From NCBI RefSeq assembly GCF_019175385.1, contig NC_083343.1, positions 47,700,457 through 47,764,456 of the forward strand: a DNA stretch of 64,000 nucleotides, given 5' to 3'. The DNA comes from Lycium barbarum (Eukaryota; Streptophyta; Magnoliopsida; Solanales; Solanaceae). Position numbers and translations under genes: made by a program. The notes under the pieces are model-generated. The model saw only the letters and a list, made by a program, of their open reading frames with translations. It was not told the DNA's origin and did no database searches. Shown in pieces: positions 51,190-60,880 of this stretch (positions are counted from its first letter, which is position 1; each line of letters opens with the position of its first letter).

Positions 51190-51417
51190 TGTTATAAATA
51201 TCCCAAATAGTGGATATCCATTAAGTTATAAATATCCCAAAATATCCCAAAATATCCCATGTCCATTAAATATGTTAATCCTTTGTATGTTGCTCCTATA
51301 AATAGGATGCACAGATGCAATGTTCAGAGAGCAGAAGTAATATAATCTGATATATTTCTACATATTCTCTCTACATATTTCTTCTGTGTATTTACTTCAT
51401 AGTTTTATTTTATAACA
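51190..51417 (+). repeat. 3' LTR of the copia element
   Basis: 228 bp, TG...CA ends. TATAAATAGG spans 51297-51306 and would direct transcription rightward into the hAT element. Confidence 0.95.
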
Positions 51418-51744
51418 TTCCCTTCTTTGTTTTTCTCTTTTTTCTTCCTAGAATCTAGGATTGAGTTGATCTTTTATGTTATAATATTTATTTTAATTTT
51501 TACTTTAGTTTTATTATATTACTCCCTCCATCTCAATTTGAAAATTAGTTAAAAGGGGTTGAATGGAGGTATATGACCCTATGTATTCATGGATGATCCC
51601 GATATAACACAGAAGAGATCTGTTATATATTGTAGAGGGTCATTTAATCAATTTACCCCTTAATACCATGAACTTAATCTTGGCCCCTGCATATAATAAA
51701 GCATAATTCATATCATAAAATAAAGTAAATTCCATTCTTACATG
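51418..51744. other. Spacer between copia and hAT
   Basis: TTCCC target copy at 51418-51422, a lone 'tactccctccatctcaatttg' MITE-like edge at about 51520, and the hAT target copy at 51737-51744. No gene. It may hold the displaced native GPP promoter. Confidence 0.6.
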
Positions 51745-52442
51745 TAAACCCGTCAACCGGTTCGGTTTTACCGGTTCAAACCGGTAACCGGAACCGGTTA
51801 ACCGGTTTCTGTTAACCGTTTATTATATACCGGTCCGGTTTCAATTTTTTTGAAACCGGAACCGGACCGGTTAAACCGGTGGAATTTAAAAAATAAATTG
51901 TAGCCATTGGCAGCCCAATGGACCGTTGGGCAACGGTCCATTTGCAAAAATGGTCGTTGCCAAACGGTCCCCAACTCATTTCCCCCCCCCCCCCCCCAAA
52001 CCCCCCAAAAAAAATTTTAACCCACCCCCCACCCCTATATAAACCCCTTTCCATTTCCATTTTAATCCACATCAATTCACTCTTCTCTTTCTCTCAAATC
52101 TCAATCTCTCAATTATAGTTACTTTGCAACAATTAGTCACTTTAAATTTCTCTCAAATAAATATTATAAAGTCTTATTATAGTTTCAATTATTAATTTTG
52201 AAATTATAATATTGTTGGTGGAGTTGGTGATTTTGCAACAATCTGAAGTAGCTTTGGTGGATTTGCAATTCTAGCCGCCTTCACTTTGTTGGAAATTAGT
52301 CCGGCAATTTGGTACCTTCGTTCCAACTCTATCTTTATTTTTTGCAATTTAATTTACGCAATTTAATTCTAGCAATTTAATTTGTTGCAATTCATTTTCT
52401 TGTGATTTATTTGAGTGTGATTTAAATTAATTCTATTTAATA

Positions 52443-54693
52443 ATGGCGAAGAGATTTAGACGTGGTGCCGGTAGTAGTGGTATTGTTAGGCGTGGGCTTA
52501 ATGAGGAAACATTTGTGGAAGAAACACCTAATTTAGGTATTGATATTGGTGGAAATAATTCACTTTTAGGTCATGAGGCAATGCAACAACATTATACCGA
52601 CACTTTTAATGAAATTGATGATGATGATAATGATGATGAAACACAAACCCCCAAAAATCCCATAGGAGATCCATGTCCTGCACAATCACATACACAAGAC
52701 AAACAGTCTAGAACTCGTAAGCCAACCGCTAAAATTTGGAAATTTATGACTAAGGATAGGGAAAGCCAAACAGCTAAATGTACCCTATGTGAACAAGTAT
52801 TTACTTTTAAGCAAGAAACTAGTAAAGATGGTGAAACGAGTATACTAAATGCTCATATGAGAAAGAAACGTATGGATGTTTGGGGAGAGCAAACAGGTTC
52901 AAATGTGGAGGGTATTCAAACGACGATAGACCCACGAATTGGTAAAAAATTTAAGTATGACAAGAAAAAAGAGCGTGTAGAAATAGCTAAAATGGTAGCT
53001 TATGATTATTTACTATTTTCCTTTCCTTCGGTTTTGGGGTTTGTTACTTACATTCAACGTTGTTATAATCCGTTATTTGAGGGTATTCCTAGAAGTATTT
53101 GTAGAGCGGATGTTATAGATTTGTATAAAAAATATAGATTTTATTTGCGCCATGTATTTAATTCTTTAAATTGTAATGTTTCTCTTACCGCTGATTTGGG
53201 TCTTAGTCTTAACAAATTAAATTTTTTTGCTATTACATGTCATTGGGTTGATGACAATTGGGTTATGCAAAAAAGAATTATAACTTTTTTATATGATGAA
53301 GGAAAAGGTCGTCACGATGGAAAAATTTTAGCAGATTCAATGTCTACCATTATCAGATTTTTTAACATTTATAGAAAAATACTTTGTATTGCTTTAGATA
53401 ATGCTTCTAATAATACAAAGACAATTGGTCTTTTAAAAAGAGAATTAAACCCTCCGCTAAAAAATATTTTTCATGTGAGATGTAGTTATCACATTTTAAA
53501 CTTAATTGTTAAAGATGGTCTTGTGTGTTTTGACGATTTTATTCAAAAAGTTAGAGAGGCAGTTGCGTTTCTTTTTTGTAATGCTAATAGGGGAAGACTG
53601 AGAGATTTTAAGAATTGTTGTGTGAAAAATAACCTTAGACCTAGGAAAATTCAAGTAGAAATTGAAACTAGGTAGAACTACACTTACATTATGCCACAAC
53701 AAGCATATGAGTATAGGATTCCCATACAACAAGTTCACAACAAATATAATATTAATAAAATGATTGGTTAAATTTTACGCATTGGGAAGATGTTAAGGAA
53801 TGTGTTGAACTCTTAGAATTTTTTTATAATGCAACTCTTGTTTTTTCTAAACAATTCTATCCCACGGTAATTGGAATTTAGCCTACTTAGCGGAAATAGC
53901 TAGAGTTTTACAAGAGTATAAATATAAACCCGGTTATCAAGCGGCTATTTTTGATATGACAACAAAATTTAAGAAGTATTTTTTTCCCATCTCAACTTTA
54001 TTTGTATTGGGTTCTCTTTTAAATCCTTGTTTAAAAGTGTCTTATACTAAAGCATTGGTTGGTCAAATTTATACATTTTTAGAAATTGAAGAGGAAGTTA
54101 AACCATCTTTAGCTGAAGCCGAACTCGCTGATGACGAGTTTAGAAAAGTTTTTACTCATTATTTTAATTTGGAAGAACACGCTACACCCGTTACTCCACG
54201 CCCTACTACTTCTCAAAGTAGCAAAAAGGGCTTGTCGGGTTTAAAAGTTTTACATTCACATCCAACTCCTTCTTGTAATGCAAACTTTGATAAATATCAC
54301 TTTTATTTGATGCAACCAAATGTGGATATCAAGGAACTAGATGAGTTGGACGTCTTAGCATGGTGGAAGAAATACAAGGCAAGTCATCTGATACTCTCAA
54401 GAATGGCTCGACATATCCTTACGGTTCAAGTATCAACCGTGGCTTCGGAGAGTGCATTTAGCTAAGGAAGACAACAAATTGGAGACCATAGACACTCATT
54501 ATTCTGCTTTAGCTTGCAAGTACTACTGTGCATTCGCGATTAGATTAGATCGGAGCGATGCAACCAAAACTTAGAAGCGGAGGAAGGCGAAGAGGAAGAG
54601 ATTGAAGATTTGATAGCAAGTGGACCGGACCAAATGGAAGACTTTGAAGATATCTCCATGGCCGAATATGATATGGGGAAATTAACCAAATGA
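52443..54693 (+). pseudogene. hAT transposase (BED finger, core, dimerisation domain), broken
   Basis: ATG at 52443 (MAKRFRRGAGSSG). An acidic linker with a DDDDNDD run precedes a BED finger KIWKFMTKDRESQTAKCTLC with a downstream H. Core blocks are NCNVSLTADLG, ITCHWVDDNWVMQKRIITFL, CIALDNASNNTKTIG and NIFHVRCSYHILNLIVKDGL. An amber TAG at 53673-53675 replaces the W of the conserved E-x-x-T-R-W-N. The frame then shifts, and a second open part, 53956-54465, carries the C-terminal dimerisation domain (ELDELDVLAWWKKYKASHLI, then ASESAFS) and a stop where S-x-G-R-R/Q follows. The acidic tail (EAEEGEEEEIEDLI) continues to about 54693. Inactive. Confidence 0.9.
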
Positions 54694-55188
54694 TTGAGAA
54701 TTGGTGATTTTATTATTCTACTATTTCTTTGCAACTCATGTATTATTTGCAAGTTAAAAAAAAACTACATCTTGCAAATAAATGTTATCCAAGAATGAAT
54801 AAAATATATGGCTCATTGAGCTTTCTTCTATTTACTTGTGTTCATATTTTTACTTATATTAAGTTAGGAATATACCTAAAATATACTAAGAATATACTTA
54901 TAATATACATCTACTTAAATTAAAAAGTAGAAAGTTATATACTTGAAAAATAACTAAAATATACTAAGAATATACTTACAATATAAAATACGAATTTATA
55001 AACTTAGAAAAAAATTAAGCTATAAATAACTTAAGTTATAATATATAAGTATATATAGTATACATATAACTTAAATATATATATATATATATATATAAAA
55101 GTAAAGTTATATAACCTAAGTATATTGATATATATAAGTATATTCTTAGTATATTTTAGGTATATGTAGTATAACTTAATCATATAAC

Positions 55189-55191
<3 letters not shown>

Positions 55192-55257
<66 letters not shown>
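55192..55257. repeat. (TA)n microsatellite
   Basis: About 33 uninterrupted TA units within the hAT 3' region. A shorter run lies at 55075-55097. Confidence 0.93.
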
Positions 55258-55259
<2 letters not shown>

Positions 55260-55616
55260 GTATATGCTACATGTATTGTTGTTAGTCAGTTAATATATAA
55301 ACCTTACTTATAAATAAATATAACATATGTAAATATACCTACAATATACTAATAAATACTATAATATATATATATAATATAAAAAAAAAAGAGGTTTTGC
55401 CACTTTTGAACCGAACCGGTCCGGTTTCGGTTATTTAACCGGTAAACTGGAACCGGTAAAATCGGAACCGATGGCCGGTTTCAGTTTTTGAACCGGAAAC
55501 CGGCCGGTTTGTTAACCGGTTACCGGTCCGGTCCGGTCCGGTTCAAACCGGTTAACAGGACTACTTACATGCCATGTGAGATCAGAATAGAAATTAAAAA
55601 AAATAAATAAGAGAAA

Positions 55617-56820
55617 ATACATAAATCACCCTTAAACTTGTCACCAAAACTCACTTTAACAATGTAACTTTATGAGTGATTATATACTCCCCATTCTTAT
55701 CTGAAGTGCTCAAATGCTGATGTGACAAAAAAAAAATTAGGCGCGTATATAAATTAAAAAGAAGGTGGGCCCGCTAATATGTGTATTATTATACAATAAA
55801 AAATACTTAAAAAATAAAGATGGGCCCCATATCCCCTGGCCTATCAGCCTTCTCCTTCTTCTAACCCTCCCCCACCCCACCCCGCAACCTCCTCCTTTTT
55901 CCCCATCATTTCACCTGCTCTTTAAATTCTCATTTTGATTCTTCTTCTTTTTCTGTTCCGATCATAGAAAGCTTTCTGTACAGTAAACATGGGAACCCTA
56001 TCATTCCCACGTGTGAAGGGAAGACCGCGAGGACATCGCCGGTATCGGATAAGAAAGAGACGTACAATAAAAATGATGTCAGAGAAAATACCAATGGTAA
56101 CAAGAAAGAACTTTTGGTCACGATTAACAGAATTATGGAGCTCCCAATTAGGATTCATGCTTCTTTCTACAAACCCAGTTGGTTAAACCCTCCAAACCTT
56201 CAATTTGTTTGCTCCTATCCCAAATTAATTGAATCGGCTATACAAATCTCAAAATTTTCTTTGCTACCACCAAACAGTAGAAATTGTTAACAAAGAATAA
56301 AATAAATTTTACCCAATGATGTTAGATAACCGGAGGTGTCAAACAAATTGGGATGGACGGAAAAAATTTCAGTACAAACAAATCAGTAAATACAAGTTTA
56401 AAAAAAAAATTGATTCTTTAAGCTAAAACAATGAAAGTCTAAAGATTGTTATAAACACAGAAAATTGGGGAGAAGAAATGGAGGGGTGGAGGCGAAGAAG
56501 AAAGGGATAGGTGGGGCGAAGAAAAAGGGATTAGGATTAATTAGTGTATAAAAATGTAAGGTAAAGGGAAAATAGTGAATAAACAAAATGAAATGAAAAA
56601 AGAATAAGAAAATCATATTTAGATAATTGTTGACATGGCTATGACGTGGTGCTGACCTCGCAATGATGTGGCGCGTGTGTAATACACCTGTGAGACTGGT
56701 ATGATAATCTCAAGGTGGTATGTATGCCACCTCAAACAAGAATAGGGGGTATTTCAACGCCTGAAAAGTTAAATTGTTAAACTGAGTTTTGGTGATAAGT
56801 TTAGGAGTGATTTTATGTAT
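55617..56820. mobile_element. Long-TIR (MULE-like) non-autonomous element, 1.2 kb
   Basis: The left end ATACATAAATCACCCTTAAA (55617 on) and the reverse of the right end ATACATAAAATCACTCCTAA (to 56820) match over about 100 bp, with mismatches and small indels. They share 'TCACCAAAACTCA' and a 'CCCC(T)ATTCTT' block. Interior purine/pyrimidine-rich blocks (55850-55915 and 56462-56530) are also roughly inverted. No transposase. No clear 9-bp duplication was found. Confidence 0.65.
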
Positions 56821-57374
56821 CTATTCAAAATATAATTCACGATTGACTATGCAGCCTCTATAACATAAATGCTCGAGTGACATGGCCCCTGTTATATTTG
56901 CCACAGTCTAAATTTGCACTTAGAACATGACAAGGCCACCCAACAAGTCACTACTCTCGTCAATTGAGCCTTCTTCTCTAAGCGTAGTAAGATATGCTTT
57001 AAATAAAGAGATTTAAAAATATAAATAGTTCATAATATATATGTGGAAGGAAAATTCAGAATATAAGTTCAACATATAGCCCATAGTATCTGAGACAATG
57101 CAAGTGATGGAGTGACTCTAGATTTGCTAATACATATTAGGAAAATAATACAATATTAACAATAAATTGATATAAAAAATAGAGGAAAAACATATCGAAT
57201 CACTATGCCTTGAAAGCAATTTCGGGCCGACTAAATTAGTTGGAGTGTTGGGAGCACTGATTATGAGATAGTTTGAAGAGTCAGCATCACATGCATTGCT
57301 CATGATTCTTATTTGGGAATATCATCAATGTATGTTGATTCAGTTTATTGTATATCCTGTTTAAATTTGATTTG
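56821..57374. other. AT-rich spacer, nothing recognised
   Basis: No open frame or repeat edge that can be supported on either strand. Confidence 0.5.
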
Positions 57375-59395
57375 TGTAACCCCTAGTACTTTCGAGCTAA
57401 GGATTTGACCTGTTGAGAGTGATATCAGGATGCGTATTCGCATTTAGGTTATGATGTTTTAGACTGTTCGTCATTCCAAACCCTATACAAAAAGTTATGC
57501 ACATTCCACAGATTAATGGAGAAAAATATTTTAAGTGTAGAACTAAGCTAGGGTTGTGCGAGATGAGGCCCATCGCACCAAAGTTTTGCGCGATGGAGGT
57601 CGCATCGAGATGAGGGGGGCATCAGGATGAAAAGTTAAAGTTTTTGGCTAAGATGGAAAAGCCTCAAGGGGACATGACGCGTCACCCATCGCATTGAAGT
57701 TCCCCGCGATAGATGACGTGATGACCATTGTGGTTAAGGTCATAACGATGGCCATCGCGCCGCGGCCAAGTTAGAGGGTTTTACGTCAGTCTTTAAATAT
57801 GACACATGTGCGTTTTATTTCCATTCAAACCCTAAGCACGATAATTCTCTCCTCCTCTCACCCTCTAGTAAGTCAATTCTAATGACTCTCATGCTATTCT
57901 GACATCAATTTAACACGAATCATCATCCAATCATAGGGTTCCAAGGTAAATCCCTTCAAGGAGTTCAAATAAGGTTTTAGGTGTTCTTCATCAAGAGTCA
58001 TTGTTCGTTCGATACTTTTGGAGCGATTAAAGGTATTTAAGGCTTCTATCCACGTGCAGGAACATCCTTGTTCTTCCCCACACTACATTCATCCATGATT
58101 CTTCCACGAATTTTCATCAAAAGTAGGCATTTGCCCTAGCTTTTAGAGCAGGAACATCCTTGTTCTTCCCCACACTACATTCATCCATGATTCTTCCACG
58201 AATTTTCATCAAAAGTAGGCATTTGCCCTAGCTTTTAGAAGTCTTAATGTTCATGTGTTGTTAATGGTGAAACCAGTATTCGTTCATGTAATTTTGTTCC
58301 ATATACCATGAGCTCCCTATGTAATCCATGAATGTCCACATCTTGATTTCCATGAGTTTCAAATACGAATTATGAAATACATGTTGAACTACTATTGTTC
58401 CAAATTGATGAATTCTAAATGATTCCATAATCTTATGAACTCATGCTACATATGATTTACATGAAAAACTATGATAAGAATTATGTTATGAAAACCATGG
58501 GTGGCCATCATTATTCACTAATGTTTTGGGAGTAGTATTGGTTACTGAGAAGGTGTTAGTTTATGATACACATGCCTGAAACTACGCATGCCAGCGTAGG
58601 ATAAGGATCATTTCGTTGGTTCGGGCGATTCCTTCATGTTATCCCATTGAGGATTTATTTATATATCCAATCACGCCATGTATGTCTCATACCTCGGTAT
58701 GAGATGCTTAGCTGATCGGGTAGAGATCAGACTCCATGTGCTCACATAGTGGACTATATGTCGTTATTATATGACTCTCGCGAGAAAATGATTTATTTAT
58801 GATTGCGATATTCATGTTCAGGTATACTTGTGTTTCAGTAATCCATTTTGACTTATGTTTCTCAATTTGGGTTGATCGTTCCCTCGTGCACCCCTTTACA
58901 TTCATTTTATTCAGTTGCTTTATATACGAGTACTATCCTACAGTACTTACGTCCTTTTTACCAGGGGCGCTGTATTTCACGAAGCAGGTATAGATATTCA
59001 AGACGACACGACTCCATGCTAGGATGTGCTTGTATTAGCTTGTTGGTGAGCCCCATTTGAGATCCAAGGTGTTGTATTCATTTCAGTCTTTTAGAAGTTT
59101 AGGTATGCGGGGGCCTTGTCCCGGTACAATTACTCATGTTTATGTCAGAAGCTTTATAGACTATTATATTGTGTTTAGCGATATTGTCTTTAGCCATTGT
59201 GGCTATATGCTTTCTGTTTTGGAAACTATTTCAGTTATTAAATTATGAGACTTATAAAGATTTTCAGTACTAAATTATCTTATGATTTATATTTCCGCAC
59301 AACCTATGTCTTATGTTATGTCATATATGTGGTCTACTCATTCTAGTTTAGGCATCAAGTGCTAGTCCGCCCATGCCTACGCTCGGGGCGTGACA
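57375..59395 (+). repeat. Ty3/gypsy (Del-like) 5' LTR, 2.0 kb
   Basis: Begins TGTAACCCC and ends CGGGGCGTGACA. It is followed by AACTTGGTCGGAGCACTAGG, a diverged form of the initiator-tRNA primer site (TTGGTATCAGAGC...). It contains GC-rich 'ccatcgc/gcgatgg' dyads at 57550-57775 and a perfect 92-bp tandem duplication at 58056-58239. Confidence 0.75.
58056..58239. repeat. Perfect 92-bp tandem duplication in the gypsy LTR
   Basis: 58056-58147 and 58148-58239 read identically, beginning gcaggaacatccttgttctt and ending gccctagcttttaga. Confidence 0.97.
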
Positions 59396-59609
59396 AACTT
59401 GGTCGGAGCACTAGGTTCAAGTGTCCTATGGAGTTTATGAAGTCGTTTCTAGTGGAGTTTCCTTTGTATGTGTGTGCGCGCCACATATTTAAATGGTTAA
59501 CTACCAAAACATTTAAGATTGTCTCACTTCTTTCATAGTCTAGATCGTGCAAATAGAGCTATGCCTTTAGGAACGGTTCTAATTCGTGTGTATTGCGTTT
59601 TTTTCATAA

Positions 59610-60085
59610 AAATGCCTACAAAAAGGAAGTCAACTATGAGCCAAATAAGGGATACCTTTGATGATCCCCAGAGGTGAACTCTCAGACTGAGGGAGTTCGA
59701 ACCTGGGCTTAGGGACTTGCATCGGGTCAAGCACCCCAGACTTCATCCCTACCAACTACCGAAAGGCCTGCGGAGGTTCGTAGTACTACAATTACTCTGC
59801 CGCCCTATTCATCTGATATGGATGCTCGGAGAGCTATCTAGTTGCTCACCCATATTGTTGTTACTCAAACTCAATGTCAGAGAACAACTCCAATTACTGG
59901 TTCTAATGAGGGGTCATCCAGTTCCAAGATCAGTGAGTTTGTTATGAACCCTTCAGTATTCACAGGGTCCAATCCAGTTGAGGATCCACAGAACTTCATC
60001 GATGAGATTCAGAGGTGTCATGCCCTAAAATCTACGGTGGCGCAACAGGCATCCGATGCTAAGAAACCATATCGGAAGTACCTTA
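59610..60085 (+). pseudogene. Ty3/gypsy (Del-like) gag, truncated
   Basis: A start MPTKRKSTMSQIRDTFDD near 59610 meets a stop soon after (about 59674). Gag homology returns in another frame as FVMNPSVFTGSNPVEDPQNF, IDEIQRCHAL up to about 60035, matching the P-x-F-x-G-x-x-x-x-x-x-x-P-x-x-F-I-x-E start of the capsid. The matching region ends near 60085. No later domains, so the element lost its 3' part. Confidence 0.75.
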
Positions 60086-60880
60086 TAAAGTTAATAATTA
60101 CAAACAATGCCCCATACTTATTAGTTAATCCAATTATGCCAAACTAGTGGATTAATCCGCGCTTGGCACAGTCATAAGGTTAAATTTATTATGTAATTTT
60201 TTTTAGTTATCTGAATGGTAAGATAATCACAAAGTATATTTTTTCGGAACTTAAAAGTAATTTGTCGTTTAGTTTGTCTTTCAAAAGATAATTTTTTAAA
60301 AAAGTTTACAATTTTAATCCGTGTGTATCTTGCGTTTGAGAAATAGTGACCGCTAAATTATATATCCATTCACATTCCAAGTGAAATAAAATTGCAAAGA
60401 CCACAACTTGATGATTTTGTGATGTCAACAGTATTGATCCTTCTCAACTTACCTTAAAACTACCAATCAGTACTGTTGCTCTGTTTCTTCTGCCTTCATA
60501 ACAATTTATAACAATGGTTAAATTTCACGGTTCTTTAATCATAAAGCGATATTGAATAAATAGTTAACTTTAACAGAAGTCCATATACCAAAAGTAAGAA
60601 AAGTTTACTGAAAGAAATTACCATCTCAATACTTTTTTCTTTTTAAGCTTTCGTTTTACTATATGTTGTTGATCTTTATAATTGAACATATTTTAAATTA
60701 TGTTTGGTTGATGATTATATTGTTAGGTGTAACTTGTAACAATAAAGATAAATCTTTCAAAAAATGATTGATGATAAAATTTAATATTTTATGAAAGATC
60801 TCCTTCCATGGAGGCGGAATCTTTTTATGGATCACCACAGCAATATCAAGTAGAGCAATACATCCAACAACAAAAAAACA
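60086..60880. other. Left flank of the Helitron; one odd short ORF
   Basis: Mostly AT-rich. An ATG at 60809 opens MEAESFYGSPQQYQVEQYIQ followed by QQKN and runs into the putative Helitron edge at 60881. The glutamine/tyrosine composition looks more protein-like than the surroundings, but no family is recognised. Confidence 0.35.

Larger units (their letters stand above)
46002..51417 (+). mobile_element. Near-intact Ty1/copia LTR retrotransposon, 5.4 kb
   Basis: LTRs at 46002-46221 and 51190-51417, both TGTTATAA...TATAACA. The target duplication is TTCCC (45997-46001, 51418-51422). Internal order is leader, gag, then pol as protease, integrase, RT and RNase H, which is the copia order. The LTRs differ by about seven substitutions plus two indels, one a 14-versus-21-nt block near the 5' end, so the insertion is not recent. 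One premature stop lies in gag and none in pol. It reads away from the GPP gene, with its 5' LTR 102 bp from the GPP start codon. Confidence 0.97.
51745..55563 (+). mobile_element. hAT transposon, 3.8 kb, with CCGG-rich ends and 8-bp TSD
   Basis: Starts TAAACCCGTCAACCGG and ends, read in reverse, TAGTCCTGTTAACCGG. The flanks are the perfect 8-bp duplication CTTACATG (51737-51744, 55564-55571). The first about 135 bp contains at least 12 CCGG units and the last about 155 bp at least 14, mostly AACCGGTT-like, plus a strong hairpin at 51832-51870. The transposase region spans 52443-54700. TA-rich DNA fills 54880-55380, including a long (TA)n at 55192-55257. Confidence 0.93.

Noticed and set aside
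51981..51997. A C-homopolymer run as a regulatory or origin element
   Set aside because: Simple slippage tract in the hAT leader; length may also be a sequencing uncertainty.
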